A stretch of DNA of 64,000 nt. Source: Larix kaempferi (lineage: Eukaryota > Streptophyta > Pinopsida > Pinales > Pinaceae). Shown here one piece after another: positions 1 through 11,091 of the stretch (within the stretch, counting starts at the first letter, position 1; every line of letters begins with the position of its first letter). Under the pieces are notes generated by a model, which was not told the DNA's origin, did not search any database, and saw only the letters and a program-made list of their open reading frames with translations. Made by a program: the position numbers and the translations under genes. Location: contig BSBM01000386.1 in assembly GCA_027924585.1 (NCBI GenBank), forward strand, positions 7,890,501-7,954,500. The letters are read 5' to 3'.

Positions 1-2330
1 TTTTGGTGCCCATGCTGAGTTTTTCTCATACGCTCGGGAACCTTTTTAGATTTACCATGACTTTGAGAAGAAGCCTCATATCTTTCTTCCTCATATATTT
101 CTGGCCATCCCTGATAAGGCTCCCATCTTCGTGTTCAAGTTGCATATGCATCTGTTATGATCCCGCTTGCACTGATGAGCCTGATGCCAGCTTCCACGCT
201 TTTAGCTCGTTGTATAAGCCTCCATCTCTGATCTCATTTCCGCTAAGCCCTGTATAATTTTGCCTTCATAATTTGACACCTTTTAGCTGGAGGAGACACA
301 CCCTGAGTGTCCTTATCTTGCTCATGTTCCTTGCATTAGGCATAGCTTTGTTCCATGCGCTTAGAGCTAGTTTTGCATGTCCCTGACACTCGTCTCCTCC
401 CATTTCGAGCATTCTTCCACTTTTACTTCGAGCTCGTTAAAAGCAGTATGTAGGTTTTGATCATTTCCTCCATATTCACTTCGATCTCATTAAAAACAGT
501 AAGGAAGTTATGAGCATTTTTCTGTATCTACTTTGAGCTCGTTAAAAACAGTAAGGAGGTCACGAGTTTACTTTTTCGGGCTCATTAAACCTTTACGGAA
601 AATATCCCTATGGAGTTCTTTTAAGCCCTTTTCAGACTCCTTAAATAGGAAAAGTTTGCCGAGCATAGTTGTCTTTTTGGGCTCATTAAAATAATTGAAC
701 CGACATCCACTTAGGTATAGAATCATCCCTTTTCCTGGCCTTGGCGGATAATTTACGGAAAAGGTATACTCTGGTATGCGCTAGAAGAGTTCTTCTTCCA
801 TTATTTTACACTTTTTAGGGGAAGGAGACTAACTTTACGAAAAAGGACCTTTGGAGTCATCTTTAGGGTTTTCAGACTCTCGAAATGTGAAAACACCAAG
901 TGAGCATTCACTTACTCGGGCTCGATGTGAAATCCACGAGATGGTTGATAGAGGACTATTTAAGTTTTTCAACTCTATAAGCAATAAAACACCGCCGAGC
1001 ATAGACAAATCCAGGTTCAATATAAAATCCACGGATAGGTGTATGGAGTTTTCTTCTAGGTTTTTTAGACTCCTTAAATATGAAAATAACGTCGAGCATG
1101 CTTTAGTTCTTTGTCAAGCTTGTTAAAAAATGAAAAAGGAAAGGGAAGGGAAGAATGTTAAAATATCTTTCAATATGATGGCAGCAAGTCAACTACCTCC
1201 TTGAACAAAGCACCTGTTTTGAGTCTATCAAACAAGTTGGGTTCTAGTGTTGGCCTTAGGATAAACTTGATCTCAGAGTTCTTACTCCTCCATTTGGTTA
1301 GTCTTCCAATCATATGGAGAATCTGTTAATGTCTCCTACATTGCATATTTGCATCGTGGTCTCTTTGTGTTAAAAGCTGCCTAAGTCACTCTTGTGTCGT
1401 GCTCACTGTTCAAGGATATAACCGGTGTCGGCCATTCTGCAGTTTCCTTGACCTCATGCGTCGGCCATTCCTTGGTGTCAGTATGTTTCATCATGTGTTC
1501 AGTCCTACTCCAAATCAGCTCATACCTGTTGAGTGTCCCTCATGCTGGATGATGGAGGATGCCTTAAGGCCTCCCTTCCAACGGACTTCTTCCCATTGAC
1601 TTCAACTCATTGTGCTCTGGGAATGAAGTTTAGAGTTTCGGTTAGTACCTTGGGAATTGCAGTCATTAGTGCCAGTTTTCCTCGCTATTGGATAGATGGG
1701 AATACATCAATGTCTCCTATCCGATGGATTCTTCAATTGTTCGACGGCAAGACCATTTATTCGCACTTACTTGAATGTACTAGGTACCTTGGGTTCCATT
1801 TTCATTATTGGTGGACACCCTCGCGTTTGTTAACGGTATACATCAATGACCGGTAATCAAATGATACCTCCCATGTTCGACATCAACTCATTTATTCGCA
1901 TGGATAGGTTTGTACCTTGGGTTGTTTTTGGATGAAGACTGAGCCACACTCTTTTTTGGCTGATGATGAGACATAGATCCAGCTTGTTCTCTATGGCTAT
2001 GTTCTCCAATTTTGACATAGATCCACCTTGTATTTATGTGGTTATGTTTACACTTATGTTCCTCATGGATCCACGCTTGTATTCTAGTGGCCATGATATA
2101 TGCATCAGTATTGTATCCTCTTGGAGGTCATGTTCCACTATTTGAACATGGATAGTTACCCCAAGGATGAGATTGTTTGACATTTCCTTTGCTTTCAGGT
2201 ACTTCATTTGAGCCTATGATTCTTGGTTTCTCTGGTTAATCTGCTCCCATGATTCAACTCTTTGTTATTTATAATGTATTTTGGCCATCGTTTCCCTCAC
2301 TCCCTCTGACCTCATACATTAGGGGGCATC
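1..2330 (+). mobile_element. 3' non-coding internal region of a Tat-like Ty3/gypsy element (partial)
   Basis: This stretch has no convincing long reading frame. It aligns by eye with the reverse complement of 23,050-24,960, which lies between the pol region and the 3' LTR of a second element. The best match is around 1,780-1,930, which corresponds to about 23,480-23,640 read on the other strand. It holds several diverged copies of a short motif (gctcgttaaaaacagtaagg and variants, 430-580). It ends in a purine-rich tract (2,320-2,328) directly before the LTR. Tat-lineage gypsy elements are known for long, variable, repeat-rich 3' regions, which fits. The coding part lies left of the window. 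Small frames seen here are not conserved between the two copies. Confidence 0.7.
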
Positions 2331-3384
2331 TGTTATAGCTTAAAATGACACTTCTCCGTCCATGACGACACTTGCATCGCTTGGTCGCATGATGACACTT
2401 CTTGAGATCAAGTTTAGTCACACAACAGGACACTTGTGGATTGAAGGGTCATTAGGGACACTAAATATGGTTGAAATTACCTCACTCTTGGCCCATTTGA
2501 TGGTTATAACCCTTAGGAACACTTTTCCAGACCAAACCACCTCCTGAAAATCATCAGAAAACCCTGTTTTTGGCCATTTTCCACAAAAATGCTACTCTAA
2601 AAGCATAAGAGGGGCGTTTGCCTTCAAAAATATGCAACTCTGCTTCATAAAAGTAGAGTACATACACTGGTTTGTAGTAGAAAAGTAGGGTATTTTCCTA
2701 AAACAATCAAAATCTCAAATTTTGGTCAATTTGAGTTAGTTGGGGAACCTCCTGATCGGTTATAACTGCTTTTCCTCTCCTTCATTGACTATATAAGGAA
2801 GGTAGAAGTTCCATGAGAGGGGACCAAGCCCATAGCAATTTTATGCTGGAGGAATGGAGACCCGCATCCCCCCCTCTTGTGCCTCAGTTTCTAATAAACC
2901 CTAGCACAGTTGATCAGAGGCTAGGATCCTTGGAGAACAAAAGCAGGAGACCTTGAATATAGGTTTCGTGAAGTGCCAAACTTGAAGGAAGATATAACTT
3001 TATGTACTTGCTTCATTCATTAATAAATATCAGACATTCTTCCCTTTCCAAATATGACCTATTCATGTGTGTCTTAGATTTGATTACAGTTTGCTTATAG
3101 TTTGATGTCTTTTACTGTCATGAATATCAGTCTTATATATGTAGTCAAATGTATTTGAGAAAGGTATGAAGTTGTTTTGCAAGTGTGGGCATTGCGAGAC
3201 TGAATGGCATTGAATAGCAAGGAAGAGAAAGGCTAGGATCAACCTTCTTAATAAGGTACAAATCCTCTTTAACCTTTATCTCTTTCCTTACTAGTTGTAC
3301 TTGCAGAACATTTGTAGGTCTATCTTTCATCCCTGTAAGTTGGTAGTTTCTCCCCTGAACTATAGGTGTATTTCCCTCACAACA
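2331..3384 (+). mobile_element. 3' LTR of the Tat-like gypsy element
   Basis: The segment begins TGTTATAG immediately after the purine-rich tract agggggcatc and ends ...CTCACAACA, giving TGTT...AACA ends. A TATA box lies at 2,790-2,796 and an AATAAA at 2,893-2,898, so transcription would run on the plus strand. Its 1,054-bp length is close to that of the solo LTR at 29,431-30,471 (1,041 bp), which starts and ends similarly. The left target duplication is off the window, so the right boundary rests on end sequence alone. Confidence 0.72.
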
Positions 3385-3599
3385 AGTGGTTAAGTCTAAA
3401 GAGGAAGCATATAAGTCAGTCGCGATGTCCTATTAGTTGCATACTATCCGAACTGCGCAGTCCGTAGATGCGCGAGTTGTGCAAGTATTTTAGCTTGTAG
3501 TAGTGAGAACCGCAACGCAGACTATCGTCGCACAGTCTTCAGTCCACAGTATGATTCCCGCAGCGTGCTGCATACTAGTTATGTTTAAAAAACTCATCA

Positions 3600-3760
3600 C
3601 ATCATTGTGGAAACCTGATTCCGCAGCACCCCCATAGTTCCACCTCAGGTGAGACCTCAGCCTATTCGCAGGCTGTTGCATAAAGGGCCAATGAAAAGGG
3701 GTTTTGTTGGTTCCTTGAAACCGTGAAGAACCTGGGTCTACATTGGAAACCTCTATAACA
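3600..3760 (+). repeat. Inverted fragment resembling the U5 end of the two-Gag gypsy LTR
   Basis: Read in reverse complement, this segment matches plus-strand 7,640-7,740, which is the end of the minus-oriented LTR. The shared core is gaggtctcacc(c/t)gag, followed by a second block around gctgcggaa. It therefore lies in the opposite orientation to that LTR, although the coding remains between them are on one strand. A local inversion or a fragment of another copy would explain this. Sequence from 3,385 to 3,815 is otherwise unassigned. Confidence 0.5.
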
Positions 3761-3815
3761 GTTATATAATCCAACATAAACTGAACGTTTTCTAAAAGCC
3801 AATAGTTAGTTTTTC

Positions 3816-4495
3816 CTATGAGGTTGTTCCGCGTCGTAGTTCTGCTGCGATATACCAACTTTGCGGTGCTTCATCTAGTGTGTGAATAAATGCATGGACC
3901 CATTCTTGTTTTGCTTGCAGCCCCCATTGGCTTTGAAATTCATTCAAATGCTCCTTTGGATCTCCTCTATCGTCATACTTCCTTCCAATGTATCCTATAG
4001 TGTCGTCAAACCTAACCTCCATTAGGTGTCCACATAATGTCCAGTTTGTTATACTTGACTTGTGGCCGCCCACCATCGCGTTGGTGTAGCCTTCAAGGCT
4101 TCCTCCAAGGCCGGTAGTCATTGTGGTTCTGCCTCTTTTTCTTCAAACTCGGTGAGAAATTTAGTCAAGTTGGGAAACCCATCATATGTTGGTAGTGCGC
4201 ACTCTTCTATGGCTACCCATCGCAGAAACTGTGTGATCCATGCACACCTCCTAAACGATACTTCGTGTAGCCGATTCTGCCAATTTTTAAGCGCTTCATC
4301 CGAATCTAACGACGTCGAACTGATGATGCACCATACTAACTCTCCATCTACAGTAGGATTGATGTAATCTTTTGATATGGTGTAGAGACTATCCCATCCC
4401 TTAGTGAATTCGTCCCTTGTCAGCTCAACATATCGCTGCCCTTCCACGGGATCAAGAAGTGCGACTACCCTCATCTCGCGGTTTTCGAATGACAT
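3816..4495 (-). pseudogene. Second Gag-like domain after protease, two-Gag gypsy family (copy 1)
   Basis: Two minus-strand frames (4,495-4,118 and 4,121-3,816) joined by a frameshift and stop encode one domain. It has a short linker after the protease (MSFENREMRVV), an acidic stretch with DYINPT, then a helical region. That region contains TYDGFPNLTKFLTEFEE, TRWWA, HLMEVRF and EWVHAFIHTLDEAPQSWY. The spacing of tryptophans and hydrophobic helices resembles the retrotransposon Gag domain. Copy 2 at 40,239-40,937 encodes the same order, so this is not a chance junction. It lies downstream of the protease and upstream of where RT is found in copy 2. The function (a second capsid-like or RNA-binding domain) is inference. 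Confidence 0.6.
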
Positions 4496-4499
4496 AGTT

Positions 4500-5010
4500 C
4501 ATTTCTTGAAATTGATGATGGCCTGGTTCTCCATCGCCTAGTCTATCCCTAGCAGCATTGCATAGGGGATTGTATTGTCAACAATCTCTATCACATCGAA
4601 GTCTGCATATGTTTTGAGTCCCTCAATCTCAACTGGAACCTAGCGTAATCGACCAATCGGAGTAACCTTACTTTGATTCGCTAGTGGTAGTTGTACCAAG
4701 GACCAGGCCAACTGTGGTTTCCCCATCGTTTCCCAAGTATGTTTTGTCAGAATGTTTACATCTGACCCCAGGTCTAAGATGAATGAGTCGACATCAAATG
4801 CTTCGATTTGGGAAGACATCTACATTTCTCTTCCCATCTTCCTCTTATGTATTTGATTGACCGTGCGCTCCTACCATGCACCTTCCCTTCGCTGTAACAA
4901 GCTAGATATTTCTGCCAATGCTTCCTGATCATTTTCCAAATCCAGAAAGCTTTCCAAGAAGGCTCTTAAGGTGTTACCCTTTCTCTGCGACTTCGTTGTG
5001 TCGAATGTCG
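4500..5010 (-). pseudogene. Retroviral-type aspartic protease, two-Gag gypsy family (copy 1)
   Basis: The minus strand, read with a few stops, carries a DLGSD active-site-like motif (about 4,775). It is followed by NILTKHTWETMG and ends with the conserved C-terminal motif LLGID.AMENQAIINF (about 4,510-4,560). These are features of pepsin-like retrotransposon proteases, which act as dimers to process the polyprotein. Stops inside the domain (for example in the tryptophan position after LLGID) show it is dead. It joins the Gag-like domain without a gap. Confidence 0.6.
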
Positions 5011-5300
5011 GTGGAATGTCATAAGTAACTTCTTCCTAGTGGAGAGGTAGCTTCCTCCTCTCTCTCATTGCCTCCTGTGCTTTCAATAAAATATCCCTCT
5101 CAGCTTCTGCATCAAATGTTACCTACTTCTGTGCTGTTGGTCAGAAATTATCCTGTGACCTGTCGACTCCTGTCACAACTCCTCCTCGGGTCACTACTCC
5201 AATAGTCGCAGTTTGACTTCTGACCTCTGTTGATATCTTCTATACCGCTAGTGGCATATTCTGGTTCTGATTCTGATTCAGTGGAGGCAGGGGTAGGTTC

Positions 5301-6119
5301 TTATTTTTCCACTTTGCGATGAGCTACAAATAGTCTTCGACACCATGGTCCACAGTGCTGCAATAAGTGCATTATGGTGTTGGATTCGGGAAATCCCTTT
5401 GACAATTCCCTGTTTCCCACAATTGTAACATTTAACTGGTCCTCGTCCTCATCCAGTAGCTCCTCCTCGTCCTGCACCGGTACCTTGACCTTCATGGAAC
5501 CCCCCTCTAGAACCTCCTCGCGGTGGCCCATATGGAGGGTGCTACGGTTGTTGATATTGCGGTTGACCATACTGCGGCGATTGATATTGTTGTTGGCCAT
5601 ACTATGACTAACCATACTGTGCTTGATCATATTGCAGTGGCTGGTTATAGTGAGGTTGTTGTAGATTATACTATGGTTGCTGCTATACCGCCGATTTCTC
5701 TTCTCCCTTCATGAAAAATGTATCCGCGGTCCGTTCTTGGAGTAGTTCATATCCCTGCAATGTTTTTCATCATGGTCGATCGATCGATGAAATTTGCAAT
5801 ACAGATTCACTAGATTCGATACCATATTCTGTAGGTACATTCTCTCTTCTAGTCGATGTCCTCTCATCTGACAGATGCGACACCAAGGCATCCCTCCCTG
5901 ACTGAGGGGATTTGATGCACCTGACTGCAAATACTCTCAAAATTCTAGGCACTGATACTTGTGATGGCCTTTCGTCTTGCATCTATTGCACCATATATCC
6001 TCACGAGCTTCTTTTCCCTTCTTCATATCTTGTAACTGAAGTGTCAAATTTTCCAACTGTGCTTGTATCTGATCCATGCCTATGCCTATTTCATCGATTG
6101 GTGAAGCCTCCAGCTTCAT
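5301..6119 (-). pseudogene. Zinc-knuckle region of Gag, two-Gag gypsy family (copy 1)
   Basis: The minus strand carries a coiled, Gln-rich helix (about 6,100-6,030) and then a clear CCHC knuckle, CNRCKTKGHHKYQC (about 5,985). A second, damaged knuckle (CRICQMRGHRLEERMY, last Cys lost) and a third Cys/His cluster (YCKFHRS...HC) follow. Next is a Gln/Tyr-rich repetitive stretch (5,640-5,520) and a further CYNCG-type remnant that is partly out of frame. Multiple Cys/His knuckles bind nucleic acid in Gag nucleocapsids. Frame changes at about 5,630 and 5,940 show decay. Confidence 0.65.
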
Positions 6120-6155
6120 CGTGATCTCTAGCGCTTCGGCTTGATTCGCTACCTT

Positions 6156-6602
6156 CTATTGCATTAGTGGTCCGTGGATGTGTGGCACCAACCCTGCTAT
6201 AAACCACTCTTTATGTTGCATATCACTCATCCCGAAACTCACCTTCGGCATTGACATTTTATATTGTTGATCAAATTCCCATACCGGCTCGTTCGGGTAT
6301 TGTTTGATTTCCTTGAGCTCGGTGATGTATTGTGACTCCGATTTTGGTTTTCTAAATTCATCAATCATTCCCGCCTTGATCTGTGGCAATATTTTGTATG
6401 GAGTTCCCGTCGGTACCTTAGTAAAATTCATAAACCAGTCTAGCGCACGGCCCCTGAGGGTCATCGCTAGCCGTCCCTTTTTGACATTTTCATCTTGGAC
6501 CTGCTTCACAGTCCATACTGCTTCGCAAAGGAACCAGTACTGTTTGAGATCCTCAATCCCGTTCCGCTGGAAAGTGGGAATTTTTGCGTCATCACCTGCC
6601 AT
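6156..6602 (-). pseudogene. First Gag (capsid) domain, two-Gag gypsy family (copy 1)
   Basis: An open 149-codon frame begins with ATG at 6,602 (MAGDDAKIPTFQRNGIEDLKQYW). It carries the usual Retrotrans_gag pattern: GRALDWFMNF, a conserved Pro-rich turn, a helical LKEIKQYPNEPVWEFDQQY block and a final WFIAGL motif. The domain would form the capsid shell of the retrotransposon particle. The frame stops at 6,154, just before the zinc-knuckle part. The next minus-strand segment upstream (6,640-7,530) is a decayed reading frame, so the ATG may not be the true start. Confidence 0.7.
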
Positions 6603-6639
6603 TCTTATGTTCTTACTATTATTATTTATTGATGCGCTA

Positions 6640-7536
6640 TGACTACCGCCGCGTGTAGGAAAGCTCTGTGAATAACTTGTATTTCTTCCTGTGAAATTAT
6701 GGGTAGTGTGCGGAGATGAAGGTACGTTGTAACTTACGATCCATCCCTCTTCTGCTTCTGGGGTAGCCTATTCACTTTCTTCTTCGTCGTAATAAGGTCA
6801 CTTCGTCCCTTGTGATCCTGTTTCGCAGTCTTCCATTCTAGTCCCCTCAGGAGACTCTATCTTGGTCCTCCTCTTCTTCTCTGGTCGCAAGAATATCACC
6901 CCACTCCTCAAGGTACCACAATTTTCCTCAGCCTCCCTTAAAAATTCATCGTCTCTCATGTCCATCTACCCCACATCTTTCTATCAAATCCGCATTCATG
7001 CGATACCCACAACCTCTGCACACTGGTCTTCTACTTGTCAGAATTCATCCTCAATATGCCCTTTTCGCAGACGAGCATCTTAATCCACAACTTCAGTGAT
7101 AGTAGGAATCTCCCTCTAGGTCCTTTGAAAAATTTCCTTTCTGCGTCACTATATGATTTGATGGTGTCAACTACGAACTCAGTAATGTATCCCTCTAGGA
7201 TACTATCTACCCAGAATTCGATAGCCCTTGATACCTTATTGTCGACTCATTTTAGTTGTTGGATCAGTTCTGGAGTCCAGTGGTCAGGTTCACTTTTTTT
7301 TGGCAATGGTTCTTTTGAAATGCCAGCTGTGCCAACCACTCGTGCAGCAATAACAGGAATTCATAGAAAAACACCTCGTGGATATCAAAATAGATATGGT
7401 TTTGCAACCAACTGCTTACTATCTGTCCAGGGTTCAGATTTTATCCTTCCGTGAATTCTTTTGTCTTCTTGTCGAACCAATCTTGAATCTATGGTTTCAT
7501 CAGGTGCCACAGCATGTCCTCTTCTTTCTTCTTCAG
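6640..7536 (-). pseudogene. Decayed frame between PBS and Gag of the two-Gag gypsy element
   Basis: Between the primer binding site and the Gag ATG, the minus strand has coding-like stretches broken by stops and shifts. One (about 7,515-7,290) reads MLWHLMKPWIQDWFDKKT and continues into a Leu-rich helix with HEVFFYEFLLLLHEWL. A second (about 7,210-7,060) contains VDSILEGYITEFVVD. I do not recognise the family. The position suggests an N-terminal extension of Gag or a pre-Gag ORF. Confidence 0.35.
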
Positions 7537-7555
7537 GGTCCCGGCAACAGAACCA
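7537..7555 (-). other. Primer binding site of the two-Gag gypsy element
   Basis: On the minus strand, TGGTTCTGTTGCCGGGACC begins two bases after the LTR end. This is the expected position and form (TGG start, complementary to a tRNA CCA end) of a minus-strand primer site. I did not assign the tRNA. Confidence 0.55.
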
Positions 7556-7557
7556 TT

Positions 7558-8285
7558 TGTTGACACAGCGACTGTCGACAGGGGTTCACTTCGCACTACT
7601 GTCAACAAACATCAACCAAACACCCTTAAACACCGGCCCAGAAAGGTTTTACCCTTTCCTGCAACACTCGCAGAACAAGTGAGGTCTCACCCGAGATGAT
7701 TAAGGGGGCTGCAGGAACCAGATTTCTGCAGTGGGTGGGGACATGCATCAATTTTCACTCTACAGCTATAGAAACCAGAGATTGTGTCTACGCATCATAC
7801 TTAACAAATCATACATTCATTCATCATTCGCATTTTCAGTGTATAATCGACATTTGCATTAACATGGTAAAACTAACATTCGCATCAACAAAATTTACCA
7901 AACCACAAATCTTTAAACATGTCGCAACTAGCATTTGCATTCATCATTTAACATAAAAAGAGATAAACATAGCCAAACATCTTCATTCATTAACTCATCA
8001 AAAACCTACGGTACAACCTTCACAGAACTAGTTCAAAACACCTTATCGCGGATCCATACAAAACTACCGAAAACAAAGCAAAACATTACAAAGTTCATCC
8101 GCACATCTATTGATCACTTATGATCTCATTCTAGGATGTCCTTAGGCTTACAATCATATTCCTATTTATAGCAAACTAAAGTGGTTACAAAATGGTCCAA
8201 ATGACTCATTCTAACTAACTACACCAATCTTGCGCTTTCGTTGTCTCCTTGTTCTCCGTGAATTTGCAATTGGCTCCTTATTACA
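7558..8285 (-). mobile_element. 5' LTR (U5, R and part of U3) of the two-Gag gypsy element, copy 1
   Basis: On the plus strand it starts tgttgacac (the LTR 3' end, ...GTGTCAACA on the minus strand). It aligns along its length with 37,782 to about 38,500, the LTR of copy 2. Shared landmarks include gaggt.tcacccgagatg, ggttacaaaatggt and a TATA box on the minus strand (plus-strand complement at 8,161-8,171). Similarity to copy 2 fades near 8,270-8,290, so U3 is truncated or diverged there. Confidence 0.7.
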
Positions 8286-9994
8286 ATTTGCAATAATTCT
8301 CTATTGTATCTGTTCCAACTATGATGCATCTAACTTAATCATTAAATTATGATACAACGGCAATTAAAAGTATAATTAAAGTGAACAAGAAGAATCATTA
8401 GATTATCTCAATATTCTAGTTGAGTTAGTATTCTAATCAAATCCTCCTTTGCAACCATCTAGTCCATTTTACCCAGATTGGAATTTACATCCTAACCAAT
8501 TAGGAGAAACCTATCTAACTCCATAGCTCTAAGAAACCTATCGGTTTCCTAGCCTTCCATGCCCGTGGTCTTAACAACAACAATAGCAACAAACATGACT
8601 CAACAAAGTACCTTGGGAAATATCCCAACATCTCAATCCAAACCCCCTAGTTTAGATATGGTTTTGCAGGCCATCATTCCCATCTTCCTTCCATATTTCT
8701 CCTAAGTTTTCCCCAAAAATAAACCCCCCTTTCTATCTTCCCAAAATCCTTCTTATCTCTTCCCACTGTCTTCTAGGAAGGGCTATGACAATCTTATCCC
8801 TGACTTTAATTGAACTAACATTTCACCTAATATATCAAACCAAATATAATTATTTGAACTTGATAAAAATTTATGAAGCATATCTTATGCTAATCAAATG
8901 AAACCAAATTCATATCCAAAATAAATTGCACTTTTCTTTGATAGTTAAATGTAACATGCTTTTAGATAATAAAAAAATTATGTTAATTAACCCAAAACAT
9001 ATTAATTAAAATCAATCATAATTCAATAATCAAACTATATTTGAAATAATACTAGTACACATGTGCAATGTAAGTATGTGTAGCTAGCACATACATATGT
9101 TGTTCTTGCACTAATGATAACAAATCACAGCCTCTACTACATAGTTCTTGTATGCTCTCATCCAAACATGCAAGAAAACAATCACTACAATATCTAACAA
9201 TCTCGGTATCTAGACGACAATCATAAAATACGAATTGCACAACATACTAAAATCATCGCACATGAATAAAGAAAGAGCACATCAATAAAGAAAGAGGTTT
9301 AATACACACAAGTTACCAAGTTGTTATAACTAACTCCCAACAACATTATAAACTACTATGAACCCTTCTTCCTCCCTAACCTACTTCCATATTCCACATC
9401 TTATACTTCCTCTACTGGAATATCCTGGAGGCTCAACTATATCGACCTAACCCCATATAGAATCTGTAAGTAGAAATTGTTGATTATACTGACCAATCTT
9501 CCCCATTAGGCCACCAGTAGTCATCATCACACAACTTAGGTAACATGACTTAGCACAAACCTCCCACAACTTTAGGTTTTAGAGGATAAAAGGTGGGTAA
9601 TATCTCATCCCCTCCTAATATAACTAGGGTCAACACCCTTTTAATTTCCATACTAAGTTGGTATTGTCATTATTAGAACCATGTCATCAAGTGACCAATT
9701 TTGGAAACTATTATTCTTGAAAAACTTGCACTTTCCCACACAAGATAGCATTATATTTCAAACCAATAATACTCTTAAAATAATTCTTTACTATCATACC
9801 ATTACTCTTTCAAAATCCAATCCATCCATGTCACTTTAGTATCATAATTATCTAGCTATCACTTTTACCATTGAACTTATGGGTTAGTTAACAAACACAA
9901 GATCACGCATAACCCTATCATGGTTTACCATTGATTATCATGTTATGAATTGATGAGCAATGTAAATAAGATGGCATATATACCATGTGCATGC
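8286..9994. other. AT-rich sequence, nothing recognised
   Basis: No reading frame, repeat or element end could be supported here. It is the left flank of the complete element that follows, and ends with that element's target duplication catgc (9,990-9,994). Before that insertion it was continuous with 16,768 onward. Confidence 0.4.
9990..9994. repeat. Target-site duplication, left copy (catgc)
   Basis: The same five bases follow the right LTR at 16,763-16,767, which fixes both ends of the element. Confidence 0.9.
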
Positions 9995-10598
9995 TGTTAA
10001 TATTTAATATGATAAGACTGAAAATAGCAGCATTGCATTCCATTTCACAATAATAGCATATACAGGATCACTGAAGAAACAACAAGCATAGCATAAACAC
10101 AAGAGACACAGATTTATCCTGGGAAACCCTCATGGGGTAGAAAACCCAGTAAAGCTTCCTCAATATAGATGACCAGCAATACACAAAGATGCAAACCAAA
10201 GATATGATCTCCTCCTCCACCATAGCAGACCTCTCCTCCACAAGTGCTCCTTTCTCAAGTGAGTGTATGTGTCAAATGAGGAACACACCTCCTCTATTTA
10301 TACACTACACTGACATGTATTTTACAAAGGTACACGTAGGCTCGTATTTAACCAATGGGTTAAATACCCCACTACAACTGACTGGGCCGACCCCTCTAGG
10401 GTGGTCTAATAACCCTTTGACCCACATCACATATACAGGGCCGACCCCCACTAGGGAAGTCTAATAACCCGAGTTACCACATTCCGACGGAGGAATAAAC
10501 CTCTCCGGATATACAATAAGATCTTCACGGAGGAATGAAACATCTCCGGAATAATAAAGTACAAATATAACATTCTTTGAAGTTACAATATCTCAACA
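9995..10598 (-). mobile_element. 3' LTR of the non-autonomous element
   Basis: 604 bp, identical to 16,159-16,762 except for five substitutions. On the minus strand it runs TGTTGAGATATT to ATATTAACA. A TATA box (GTATAAATAG on the minus strand; plus-strand complement within 10,291-10,305) would start transcription. The U3 carries two similar blocks of the type gggttattagac..ccctag..ggggtcggccc. Confidence 0.93.
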
Positions 10599-10613
10599 CT
10601 CCCCCTTAACGAG
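10597..10613 (-). other. Polypurine tract beside the 3' LTR
   Basis: On the minus strand, ctcgttaagggggag lies directly against the LTR start TGTTGAG. This is the standard position for the plus-strand primer. A nearly identical tract occurs internally at 13,177-13,193. Confidence 0.8.
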
Positions 10614-10838
10614 AAGGATATTATAACAACATCTACACGAGCAAGGAGTCATCAACATCATACATGATACATCTATAAATCATTGGAAGCTTTCTCAACA
10701 TCATCAGTAACTCAAGCAGTTACTGGAACATCTTCAATACTGGAACATCGACATCTTCAGTATTGAGTCTTTATCTTCTGTAGCACTTGAACAGCTACAA
10801 CAATATCATCATCTGGATCCTCACGATTATCGTCATCA

Positions 10839-11091
10839 CACGATCATCAACATCGTCATCTCACGATCATCAGCATCGTCATCGCACGATCATCAGCATC
10901 GTCATCTCACGATCATCAGCATCGTCATCTCACGATCATCGGCATCGTCATCACACGATCATCAGCATCGTCATCACATGATCATCAGCATCATCATCAC
11001 ACGATCATCAACATCGTCATCACACGATCATTAGCATCGTCATCACACAATCATCAGCATCGTCATCACATGATCAACAACATCGTCATCT
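10839..11091. repeat. 23-bp tandem array inside the non-autonomous element
   Basis: About eleven units of cacgatcatcagcatcgtcatc plus one variable base are spaced exactly 23 bp apart, for example at 10,839, 10,862 and 10,885. It passes into a 30-bp array (gtcatctagatcatcacgatcagcagcatc, about four units, 11,085-11,204). The period is not a multiple of three, so coding is unlikely for this part. Confidence 0.88.

Noticed and set aside
3-257. Small plus-strand frame at the window start
   Set aside because: It lies in the 3' non-coding region of the Tat-like element, has no recognisable motif and is not preserved in the second copy.
8286-9994. U3 of the two-Gag gypsy LTR extending to about 9.2 kb
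   Set aside because: Similarity to copy 2 fades near 8,290 and no TG start with a purine tract was found, so I did not extend it.
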